Under the pieces are notes generated by a model. It saw only the letters and a list, made by a program, of their open reading frames with translations, had not been told where the DNA came from and made no database searches. The translations under genes and the position numbers were made by a program. A stretch of DNA of 5,314 bases from Pseudomonas sp. (GTDB lineage Bacteria > Pseudomonadota > Gammaproteobacteria > Pseudomonadales > Pseudomonadaceae): the NCBI GenBank assembly GCA_029240955.1, contig JARDZH010000203.1, positions 1 through 5,314 of the forward strand, read 5' to 3'. Shown here one piece after another: positions 1 through 5,314 of this stretch (the first letter of the stretch is position 1; each line of letters starts with the position of its first letter).

Positions 1-2163
1 CCCGAGTTCAATCTGGATTATCTGCTTTCCTCCCCGGAAACAACGTGCCAGCACTGGCTGTTCAACCGCGATGCGGTGCTGACGGTCGGTGGTTTGGACC
101 CGCAGTATCCTGACGCGCTTGAGCTGGACCTGATATTGCGGCTGGTAGAGGACGGCAGCTTCACCCAGTTCGCTCACTCGCCGGAGCCGCTCGCCGTTTT
201 GCCCGCGCCTGCTGCGCGAGACAACCTCGACGAAGCCAACACCCTGCGCCGGCATCTTCAGGTCCGCGGCTACGCCGCCAGTGAGCTGCACTCGAATGCG
301 CCGGGACAGTATCGGGTTGTGTACGGACATGCGAGCGAGCCGCTGGTGTCGATTCTGATCGCAGTACAGGATCAACTCGACAGTCTGGTGCCCTGTGTCG
401 AAAGCATTCTGGAGAACACCGCTTATCCGCATTACGAAATCCTGATCTGCGATAACAACAGTCAGTCGCCTGATATGCAGCAGTGGCTGAGCGACATCGA
501 GTCGATGCAGTCAGACAAGATCCGCGTGGTTCGACATGCGCAAACGCTGAGTCAGTCGGCACTGCATAACCAGTCGGGTGAGCACGCTCGCGGTGAGTAT
601 CTGTTGATACTCGCCAACGACGCGACGATCCTGCACAACGACTGGCTCGACGGGCTGCTCAACCAAGCGCTTCGTCCCGAGGTCGGTGTTGTGGGTCCGA
701 AGCTGGTCTCACGGGCAACCGGCATCGAGTATGGCGGAATCATTCTGGGCCTTGACGGCTCTGCTACGGCTATCAGTTCCAAAGATGCGGTGGCTCCGGA
801 CGGCTACATGCGTCGCCTGGCAGCCGACCAGAGCTTCAGCGCAGTCAGCGGCGCTTGCATGATGATACGGCAGTCCCTGTTTACTGAGCTTCAGGGTTTC
901 GACGAGCAACTGTTCCACAGTCACTTCGCCGACATTGACCTGTGCCTCAAGGCGCGTGACGGAGGTTTGCTGGTTGTCTGGACTCCACATGTGACCGTCG
1001 CCCGTAAAACTGCCGACGCTGCAGGCGAGCCGGTTACCGACGAGTTTGCCAATCGCGCGCTGCGCTACAAATGGCTGCACTTCATGGCCTGGGACCCTGC
1101 GTACAACACCAACCTGTCACTGCAAACCAGCCGGGCATTCCTCACTCAACCTGTGACTGAACTGAGCTGGCGCCCGCTGAGACAGCGGCCGTTGCCGGTG
1201 GTACTCGTGCTTCCCGGGGATCGCGCGGCCGGCGGTAACAGGCTCACTGAGCCGGCGCTGTTCTTGAGCGACACATCCCTGGCCGACAGCGTTGTGTGCC
1301 ATCAGCCGCTGGCATTGCCGGAGTTCGCCCGTGTCAGTCCCGATACTGCTGTGTTCCAGCAAACGTTGACCGACAGGACCGCCATCGCCATCGCCGCAGT
1401 CAAAGACCACACCACAGCGTTCGTCGTCTACGACCTCCATCAGTACCCTGTTTTTTCCGACATCGATAAAACCGCAGCGCCATTCGACGCTATACAGACA
1501 TCGCTGCGCAGCGGGCTGGAGCCAGTAGACCGGGTCACCGTGCCGACTGAGGCACTGGCTGATCTGCTGGGGGATGTGCATCGGGATGTGCAGGTCATCG
1601 AGACCCGTCTTTCGTCGTCTATCTGGCTGGGTTTGCAGAGTGAGCGCGGTGTCGGCACCAAGCCTCGCGTTGGCTGGGTCGGCAATGCCGGCGACATCGG
1701 AGATCTGCTGCTGATCGCCAACGTCATCAAAGCGCTCGCTCACAAGGTCGAGTGGGTGATCATGGGTCCGTGCCCGCGATGGCTGCGCCCGTATATCTAT
1801 GAACTGCGCGCGCCCGTCGAAGACTCACTGCTGCCGGGTCTGCTTGCCGGCCTGAACCTGGACCTGGCGCTGGTTCCCGCCCAGCCGCACCTGATCAACC
1901 GCACCAAGAGTCCCGTCGCGCTGTTGCAACATGGGATATGCGGTTATCCGATGATCTGCAGTGACGTCTTGCTCGATGCGGGCCTGGGTGTCACCAAGGT
2001 CAGTAACGATCGGTCATCCTGGATCGATGCCATCGAAGCGCATATCAGCGAGCCCGCTGCATGTGCGCACAAAGGGGATGAGCTCAAGATCAAGGTGTTC
2101 AAGCACTGGATGCTGAAACGCACTGATCTTCAAGGCTGGCGCGACACCTGGCAATTAGGCTGA
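1..2163 (+). CDS. Large multidomain glycosyltransferase, 5' end outside the window
   Basis: The frame is open from base 1, so this is the last 720 codons of a longer gene; the GTG at base 76 lies inside a domain and is not a credible start. Three parts are visible. Residues 1-60 look like the tail of a first GT-A (family 2) domain, with GGLDPQYPDALELDL. Residues about 115-335 are a complete GT2 domain: nucleotide-binding strand VSILIAV, CDNNS, metal-site region LANDA (residues 204-208), then GFDEQLF and DIDLCLKARD. Residues about 395-720 resemble a GT-B (group 1) domain, with RVGWVGNAGD near 555 and a donor-site-like segment NRTKSPVALLQHGICGYP at 633-650. No membrane segment is apparent, so it is probably cytosolic. 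Proteins of this RfbC-like design build O-antigen or glycosylate flagellin in Pseudomonas. The gene stops just before a hairpin terminator and converges on an acyl-modification operon. Its acceptor and sugar donors cannot be read from sequence. Confidence 0.9.
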   Translation, partial: PEFNLDYLLSSPETTCQHWLFNRDAVLTVGGLDPQYPDALELDLILRLVEDGSFTQFAHSPEPLAVLPAPAARDNLDEANTLRRHLQVRGYAASELHSNAPGQYRVVYGHASEPLVSILIAVQDQLDSLVPCVESILENTAYPHYEILICDNNSQSPDMQQWLSDIESMQSDKIRVVRHAQTLSQSALHNQSGEHARGEYLLILANDATILHNDWLDGLLNQALRPEVGVVGPKLVSRATGIEYGGIILGLDGSATAISSKDAVAPDGYMRRLAADQSFSAVSGACMMIRQSLFTELQGFDEQLFHSHFADIDLCLKARDGGLLVVWTPHVTVARKTADAAGEPVTDEFANRALRYKWLHFMAWDPAYNTNLSLQTSRAFLTQPVTELSWRPLRQRPLPVVLVLPGDRAAGGNRLTEPALFLSDTSLADSVVCHQPLALPEFARVSPDTAVFQQTLTDRTAIAIAAVKDHTTAFVVYDLHQYPVFSDIDKTAAPFDAIQTSLRSGLEPVDRVTVPTEALADLLGDVHRDVQVIETRLSSSIWLGLQSERGVGTKPRVGWVGNAGDIGDLLLIANVIKALAHKVEWVIMGPCPRWLRPYIYELRAPVEDSLLPGLLAGLNLDLALVPAQPHLINRTKSPVALLQHGICGYPMICSDVLLDAGLGVTKVSNDRSSWIDAIEAHISEPAACAHKGDELKIKVFKHWMLKRTDLQGWRDTWQLG

Positions 2164-2168
2164 CAATA

Positions 2169-2194
2169 AAAAGGGCTCCTTCGGGAGCCCTTTT
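2169..2194. terminator. Bidirectional intrinsic terminator between convergent genes
   Basis: AAAAGGGCTCC and GGAGCCCTTTT form a perfect 11-bp inverted repeat (2169-2179 with 2184-2194) around a TTCG loop closed by C-G, an exceptionally stable tetraloop. A run of T follows the GC stem on each strand, because the A-tract on one side becomes a T-tract on the other. It lies 5 bases after the glycosyltransferase stop and 18 bases beyond the KASIII stop, so it can end transcripts from both directions. Confidence 0.9.
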
Positions 2195-2212
2195 CAGGTG
2201 ATGACCAAAGCG

Positions 2213-3229
2213 TCACCAACGTATCAGACAGGCGCCCCAAGAGTAACCGACGCCGAAACCCACCGCGGCAATCGTCGTGCCTTCAGTGATCGCGCCCTTG
2301 TCCATGGATTCCTTGAGCGCAATAGGGATCGTGCAGGACACCGTATTGCCGCAGTGCTGGAACTCGGTGACGAATTTCTCCACAGGGAGCTTCAGTCGTC
2401 GGCGCAGCGCATCCAGCATGAACTGATTAGCCTGATGAAACACAAAGAGGTCGATATCGTCCTGCTTTGTTTGCTCGTCGAACAGAGACGCAAAGAGTTT
2501 CGGCACACGGGTCATGGAGAACTCGAAAATCGCCGGGCCGTTCATGAAGAGGTTGGCATCCGTTCGCACGTTGCCGCTCTCATCACGATATTCGACCGGT
2601 TGTGGATGCACCGCAGCCGGCTTGCGCGCCCCACCAATCGGTACGATCAGGTTTTCTGCGCCTGCGCCATCACTGCCGTAGCGGAATCGGTCAAGAAACG
2701 GTCCACCCTCGGAAGCGCTCAGCAGTGTCACGGCGGCAGCGTCGCCAAATAGGGTGCGGACACTCTTATCCTGAGGATTGATGTAACGGCTGTAGGTTTC
2801 GGCGGTTACCAGCAAGACGTTACGGCACTGCCCGGACTCGATCAGCCCCTTGGCAATGCCAAGCCCGTAAATGAAACCGGAGCAGCCCTGATTGAAATCG
2901 AAGGCCGCGCAATGGGTGGGGAGATTCAGACGGTGCTGCAACACACAAGCAGTCGCTGGGAGCAGATAGTCGGGGCTTTGCGTGCAGTAGATGAGCGCAT
3001 CGACATCGCTGCGTTGCACGTTGCCTTTGGTGAACAGCTTCTCGCACGCCCGGTAAGCAAGATCCGACGCCGTCTCCGCATCATCTACGATGCGCCGCTC
3101 GCCGATTCCGGTCTTCGCGAAGATCTTGTCGACATCCCATTCGGGAAATTCCCTGGCCAGGGTTTCATTATCCAGTGATCGAGCTGGCAGCTCGTACTCG
3201 ATATCCATGATACGGGCGTGAAGGTTCAT
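2213..3229 (-). CDS. 3-oxoacyl-ACP synthase III (FabH-like, KASIII)
   Basis: A 338-residue thiolase-fold condensing enzyme, close to the usual FabH length. The full triad is visible: Cys116 in NQGCSGF, His265 in FHQANQ and Asn295 in CGNTVS. The C-terminal signature GFGVGYSWGA is also present. Family members condense an acyl primer with malonyl-ACP to give 3-oxoacyl-ACP in the cytosol. The ATG at 3229 is chosen because FabH homology starts at once (ARIMDIEYELP). It also has GGGG 8 bases upstream that runs into the stop codon of the preceding gene, only 5 bases away. The open frame continues to 3397, but that extra stretch is out-of-frame acyltransferase sequence. By eye alignment, the CoA-contacting Trp32, Arg36 and Arg151 of E. 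coli FabH are all Lys here (35, 39, 155), so the primer may differ from acetyl-CoA. It is the last gene of the operon. The context points to making a short acyl group for a sugar rather than housekeeping lipid synthesis. Confidence 0.93.
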   Translation of the reverse strand: MNLHARIMDIEYELPARSLDNETLAREFPEWDVDKIFAKTGIGERRIVDDAETASDLAYRACEKLFTKGNVQRSDVDALIYCTQSPDYLLPATACVLQHRLNLPTHCAAFDFNQGCSGFIYGLGIAKGLIESGQCRNVLLVTAETYSRYINPQDKSVRTLFGDAAAVTLLSASEGGPFLDRFRYGSDGAGAENLIVPIGGARKPAAVHPQPVEYRDESGNVRTDANLFMNGPAIFEFSMTRVPKLFASLFDEQTKQDDIDLFVFHQANQFMLDALRRRLKLPVEKFVTEFQHCGNTVSCTIPIALKESMDKGAITEGTTIAAVGFGVGYSWGACLIRW

Positions 3230-3234
3230 CAGTA

Positions 3235-3876
3235 TTACCCCGAAATGCGTTTTGCGGGAACGCCGAACACAGTCGTGCCGGCTGCGACGTTGCGAACGGC
3301 GACGCTGGCCGAGCCGATCACCGATTGTTTTCCGGCCCTGACCTTGGGCAGCAGGCTCGCGTGAGTGCCCATGAACACCTCTTCTTCCAGCACACAAAAG
3401 CCTGTCACCACGCCGTGCGCACTCAGCGTGGAAAACGCACCGATGGTAGCGTCATGACCCACCACGCAGCCGATATTGATATTGACGAACTCGCCAATCT
3501 CGATATCAACGGAGAGCACAGTGGTCGGGCAGATCACTGACCCACGGCCGATCGATACGTTTTCGCCAATGACCGCGGTCGGATGGATCAGCGTGAAGAA
3601 TTCAGCGCCCCGGGCCAGCAACTTTTCCACGATCATGCGCCTGTCAGCCGGCTTGCCAATAGCGCAGACCAGGTACTCATCAGGCTGGGGCCGATAGTCA
3701 TCAATGGAGGACACGACGTCGGGATAGTGACTGAACCGGCTCGACGCGCCCGGCCCGTCATTAATGAACCCGCCAATGACCCAGCCTTCGTTATGCTCGA
3801 TCCAGTCGACCAGCCATGCGTGCACTTCGCGTCCGAAACCACCGGCCCCGACAATGAGCAACTTTTTGATATTCAT
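3235..3876 (-). CDS. PglD/NeuD-family sugar acyltransferase (left-handed beta-helix)
   Basis: A 213-residue protein with the two-part PglD/NeuD design. The N-terminal Rossmann-like, sugar-nucleotide-binding half has IVGAGGFGRE at 8-17. The C-terminal half is a run of hexapeptide repeats from about residue 98 to 207 (for example AVIGENVSIGRGSVI). The likely catalytic base is His141 in GHDATIG, matching the EHECVIG histidine and acidic neighbour of PglD; a second PglD histidine is Thr150 here. The family transfers acetyl or other acyl groups from CoA or ACP to the amino group of UDP- or TDP-linked amino sugars. The ATG at 3876 overlaps the upstream SDR stop as ATGA, with GGAGGG 11 bases before it, so translation is probably coupled. 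Because it sits between an ACP, a ketoreductase and a KASIII, I infer that it moves a 3-hydroxyacyl group from ACP to an amino sugar. Plain acetylation from acetyl-CoA remains possible. Confidence 0.88.
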   Translation of the reverse strand: MNIKKLLIVGAGGFGREVHAWLVDWIEHNEGWVIGGFINDGPGASSRFSHYPDVVSSIDDYRPQPDEYLVCAIGKPADRRMIVEKLLARGAEFFTLIHPTAVIGENVSIGRGSVICPTTVLSVDIEIGEFVNINIGCVVGHDATIGAFSTLSAHGVVTGFCVLEEEVFMGTHASLLPKVRAGKQSVIGSASVAVRNVAAGTTVFGVPAKRISG

Positions 3877-4637
3877 TGCGCCAGGTACCCTCCATCGACC
3901 ACCAAAGACGTTCCGGTGACCCAACGTGCCGCCGGAGATAACAGATAGTTCACCGCGTACGCGACATCCAGCGCCTCACCAATGCCGAGCGGATGTTTCT
4001 GGCTGCTTTCATGCATCGCGTGTTCGCCCACCAGCGCATCCAGATTCCGGGTCATTTCGCTATGTACAACGCCGGGAGCAACCGCATTCACCCGGATACC
4101 TTCGCGGGCGAGCTCCAGTGCCGCGGCTTTGACCATGGCATCGACCGCGCCTTTGCTGGCGCAGTACGCCATCAATGCGGGCTCGGCAACCCGGCCCATG
4201 ACCGAGGACACCAGCACGATGCTGGCTCCCTGCCTGAAGACACTCTTCTGGCGAAAGCCCTTGATCAGGGAAAACCCGGACGTCACGTTACTCGCCATGT
4301 GTTTTTCCCACTGAGCGAGGCTCAATGCGCGGATCGGCGTGGGCGTCAGTACGCCCGCCGCATGGACCAGCCCGTCGAACGGGACAGCGCTCGCCTGCAC
4401 CAGCCCTTTGATCCAGGCCGGAACATCCTCATCGCTCAGAAAATCGAAGGGCGCGACGCAGTGCTCTACACCGTGCAGCGCCGCAAGGGTGTTGTGAAGG
4501 CGTTCCTCATTACGGGCGACCAGCGTGATCCGCGCGCCCTGCTCGCTCAGCCAGATGGCGACCTGTCGGCCAATACCTGAAGACGCACCGGTCACCATGA
4601 TCGACTTGTCATTCAGCGAAAAAGGATTGATGTCCAA
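3873..4637 (-). CDS. SDR-family oxidoreductase, probable 3-oxoacyl-ACP reductase
   Basis: A classical short-chain dehydrogenase of 254 residues from the TTG at 4637. Visible motifs are TGASSGIG (16-23, cofactor loop), HAAG (92-95), catalytic Asn117, Ser145, and YCASK (Tyr158, Lys162). The C-terminal VDGGYLAQ is typical of the family. Arg42, just after the second beta strand, favours NADP(H). FabG-like members reduce 3-oxoacyl-ACP to 3-hydroxyacyl-ACP; sugar or alcohol dehydrogenases share the fold, so the substrate is inferred from the ACP and KASIII neighbours. The start is uncertain. The TTG has GGAG 10 bases upstream and gives a normal N-terminus (LDINPFSLNDKSIMVTG). The in-frame ATG at 4664 would add nine residues (263 in total) but has no purine-rich site before it. 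The stop overlaps the acyltransferase start by four bases. Confidence 0.88.
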   Translation of the reverse strand: MDINPFSLNDKSIMVTGASSGIGRQVAIWLSEQGARITLVARNEERLHNTLAALHGVEHCVAPFDFLSDEDVPAWIKGLVQASAVPFDGLVHAAGVLTPTPIRALSLAQWEKHMASNVTSGFSLIKGFRQKSVFRQGASIVLVSSVMGRVAEPALMAYCASKGAVDAMVKAAALELAREGIRVNAVAPGVVHSEMTRNLDALVGEHAMHESSQKHPLGIGEALDVAYAVNYLLSPAARWVTGTSLVVDGGYLAQ

Positions 4638-4647
4638 CCGGCAGGTA

Positions 4648-4651
4648 CTCC
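4648..4651 (-). promoter_or_regulatory. Ribosome binding site supporting a TTG start of the SDR gene
   Basis: On the minus strand GGAG lies 10 bases before TTG at 4637. The 23 bases between the ACP stop and the competing ATG at 4664 contain no Shine-Dalgarno-like purine run. This is the reason for preferring the TTG start. Confidence 0.5.
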
Positions 4652-4687
4652 ATGACAGACCCATATCAAAAGCGGCGCGTCGGACGG

Positions 4688-4894
4688 TCAGTTGCTGACG
4701 AGATCGACGACGTCATCAACGGTCTGGCAGTTGCTCAGACGGTTTGCAGAAATGCTTTTGCCAAAATGCTCGTCGACCAGCGACATGAAGCTCACGACAG
4801 CGATGGAATCCCAGTCCAGATTCTGGCCTTTGCTAACGCTGCCTTCATCTGCTTCCATGGCTTCTTCGATCAGTCTCAGTACTTTGTCTTCCAT
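4688..4894 (-). CDS. Dedicated acyl carrier protein
   Basis: A small acidic protein of 68 residues, a little shorter than housekeeping ACP (about 77). The 4'-phosphopantetheine attachment site is Ser30 in LDWDSIAVVSF, a DSI variant of the canonical DSL. It is followed by the acidic helix II that docks partner enzymes, then a C-terminal helix (TVDDVVDLV). After modification by a phosphopantetheinyl transferase it would carry acyl intermediates as thioesters in the cytosol. The ATG at 4894 has a strong site, GGGGAG 8 bases upstream. It is the first gene of the operon, 23-50 bases before the SDR depending on the SDR start chosen. Company with KASIII, a ketoreductase and a sugar acyltransferase suggests it serves glycan decoration rather than bulk fatty acid synthesis. 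Confidence 0.9.
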   Translation of the reverse strand: MEDKVLRLIEEAMEADEGSVSKGQNLDWDSIAVVSFMSLVDEHFGKSISANRLSNCQTVDDVVDLVSN

Positions 4895-4902
4895 CGCTAC
4901 GG

Positions 4903-4908
4903 CTCCCC
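4903..4908 (-). promoter_or_regulatory. Shine-Dalgarno site of the ACP gene
   Basis: GGGGAG on the minus strand, 8 bases before the ATG at 4894. This is the best ribosome binding site in the operon and fixes the ACP start. Confidence 0.7.
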
Positions 4909-4965
4909 TACAGCGAGATTATGGATAAGCGCGTACCGGTGAAAATCCCGCGCGTAACCAGACCT

Positions 4966-4982
4966 AGCAATAATCGAACCAA
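4966..4982 (-). promoter_or_regulatory. Candidate sigma-54 (RpoN) promoter of the ACP-KASIII operon
   Basis: The minus strand reads TTGGTTCGATTATTGCT. It has the invariant GG and GC with exactly ten bases between them, and matches YTGGCACG-N4-TTGCW at all but two fixed positions (C and A of GGCA are both T). Transcription would begin near 4955, giving a leader of about 60 bases before the ACP ATG. Pseudomonas flagellar genes are largely under RpoN with FleQ, which fits a flagellin-decorating role. An activator site was not identified. The match was made by eye. Confidence 0.5.
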
Positions 4983-5003
4983 GCGTCTGAACGCGTGCAA
5001 AGC

Positions 5004-5030
5004 CTTGCGGCACAAGGCCTGCAGCTTTTA
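5004..5030 (-). promoter_or_regulatory. Weak candidate sigma-28 (FliA) promoter
   Basis: On the minus strand TAAA is followed after exactly 15 bases by GCCGCAAG, against the enterobacterial FliA pattern TAAA-N15-GCCGATAA. The -35 core, the spacing and GCCG match; the last four bases match poorly. It overlaps a short dyad (GCCTTG at 5002-5007 with CAAGGC at 5013-5018), which may be the real reason for the pattern. If used, it would give a leader of about 100 bases. Confidence 0.22.
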
Positions 5031-5058
5031 GGCGTAATCCGTGAAGCGGATCAGACAG

Positions 5059-5107
5059 AAAAACGGCGCTTGGCTCCTCGCCACCAAAGCGGGGAGCACA
5101 AGCGCCG
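5059..5107 (-). terminator. Intrinsic terminator after the histidine kinase gene
   Basis: CGGCGCTTG (5064-5072) pairs perfectly with CAAGCGCCG (5099-5107). After one bulged A (5098), GCTCCTCGC (5073-5081) pairs with GCGGGGAGC (5089-5097) with a single G-T pair. The stem is about 18 bp with a 7-base loop. On the minus strand the stem is followed by five T (5063 to 5059). It starts about 40 bases past the kinase stop codon, so it should insulate the ACP operon from kinase transcription. There is no T-tract in the plus direction. Confidence 0.8.
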
Positions 5108-5146
5108 CGTCAAAAAACCAGCATCCAGGCATAACTGCCCACGCCT

Positions 5147-5314
5147 TCATGGCAGATAAATACTGAACAATCCCCCACCCAACGCCCCGCCATTGGCGAT
5201 CTCGATCCGCCCGTGCACGCCGTTGCGTGCGTGCAGGCGGGCGATGTGCGATGCGAAATACAGGCCCAGACCGGTACTGCCGCTGCCTTGGTTGATACCC
5301 AGCACGTAATCGGT
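5147..5314 (-). CDS. Sensor histidine kinase, C-terminal fragment
   Basis: Only the last 55 codons are in the window; the gene enters from the right edge in frame and ends with TGA at 5147-5149. The fragment shows the end of an HATPase_c domain: the ATP-lid glycine box GSGSTGLGLYFA (residues 10-21), the following helix ASHIARLHAR, and the final strands GRIEIANGG and GGGLFSIYLP. This is typical of two-component sensor kinases that autophosphorylate on a histidine and pass the phosphate to a response regulator. The phosphoacceptor histidine, the sensor part and any membrane segments lie outside, so neither signal nor partner can be inferred. A strong terminator follows, so it is probably not cotranscribed with the ACP operon and need not share its function. 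Confidence 0.88.
   Translation of the reverse strand, partial: TDYVLGINQGSGSTGLGLYFASHIARLHARNGVHGRIEIANGGALGGGLFSIYLP

Larger units (their letters stand above)
4895..5146. other. Intergenic region between the histidine kinase and the ACP operon
   Basis: These 252 bases contain no convincing coding frame. They hold the kinase terminator hairpin with its T-tract (5059-5107), a small dyad with an overlapping FliA-like match (5002-5030), the sigma-54-like element (4966-4982), and a near-repeat GCGCGTA at 4929 and 4950. A 4/6 match to each sigma-70 box (TTTTCA, 16 bases, CATAAT) lies near 4918-4945 but is weak. Confidence 0.7.

Noticed and set aside
1117..1743. Minus-strand open frame of 208 codons inside the glycosyltransferase
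   Set aside because: It is antisense to a clear glycosyltransferase domain, has no motif and no ribosome binding site of note; a GC-rich shadow frame.
2198..2752. Plus-strand open frame of 184 codons opposite the KASIII gene
   Set aside because: It lies antisense to a KASIII with an intact catalytic triad, is rich in Arg/His/Glu as expected of a shadow frame, has no recognisable domain, and would start inside the terminator region.
3230..3397. N-terminal extension of the KASIII frame to 3397
   Set aside because: The 56 extra residues overlap the well-supported acyltransferase in another frame and are Arg-rich nonsense; FabH homology begins at the ATG at 3229.
3993..4580. Plus-strand open frame of 195 codons opposite the SDR
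   Set aside because: The SDR on the other strand carries all family motifs; this frame has low-complexity Arg/His/Asp-rich composition and no domain.
3873..4653. Shared ATGGAG...TACCTG context before the SDR and acyltransferase starts, as a repeated control element
   Set aside because: The copy before the acyltransferase encodes the conserved SDR ending VDGGYLAQ, so the resemblance is most simply chance.
4918..4945. Sigma-70-like boxes TTTTCA, 16 bases, CATAAT on the minus strand
   Set aside because: Each box is a weak match and the start would fall close to the ACP ribosome binding site; the sigma-54-like element is better supported.
5001..5020. Small hairpin GCCTTG/CAAGGC as a second terminator
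   Set aside because: The stem is only 6 bp plus weak pairs, followed by three T at most, and a much stronger terminator lies just before it in the direction of kinase transcription.
1..5314. tRNA, rRNA, CRISPR arrays, insertion sequences and long repeats
   Set aside because: None seen on either strand; no transposase-like frame, no terminal inverted repeats and no regularly spaced repeat.

Overview
The window looks like a chromosomal segment from a gamma-proteobacterium, most likely a Pseudomonas of the syringae/fluorescens type. I base this on moderately high GC, codon use rich in CTG, GGC and GCC, and gene content that matches my recollection of the flagellin (or surface polysaccharide) glycosylation regions of that genus. 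No database search was possible, so the genus is an inference.

Layout, left to right. Bases 1-2163 (+) hold the 3' part of a large multidomain glycosyltransferase. It is open from the first base, so its true start lies to the left. A short UUCG-loop hairpin with A and T flanks (2169-2194) separates it from a convergent operon on the minus strand. Read in its own direction, that operon (4894 down to 2213) is: a small acyl carrier protein (ACP); a short-chain dehydrogenase (ketoreductase type); a PglD/NeuD-like left-handed beta-helix acyltransferase; and a FabH-like 3-oxoacyl-ACP synthase III (KASIII). The last three genes are tightly packed: a 4-base ATGA overlap, then a 5-base gap. A 252-base intergenic region (4895-5146) follows. 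It carries a sigma-54-like promoter candidate for the operon, a weaker FliA-like candidate, and a strong hairpin that terminates the next gene. The window ends inside the C-terminus of a sensor histidine kinase (5147-5314, minus strand), whose HATPase G-box and final strand are visible.

How the genes may work together (inference). KASIII condenses a short primer with a malonyl unit, the ACP carries the intermediate, the SDR reduces the 3-oxo group, and the PglD-like enzyme transfers the resulting short 3-hydroxyacyl group to an amino sugar nucleotide. The large glycosyltransferase would assemble the decorated glycan on its acceptor. Flagellin of P. syringae is known to carry a modified viosamine with a 3-hydroxybutanoyl group, and this four-gene cassette is what would be needed to make and attach such a group. 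The sugar-forming genes (aminotransferase, dehydratase, methyltransferase) and the flagellin gene are not in the window. The link to flagellin therefore rests on gene content and the promoter candidates, not on a visible flagellar gene.
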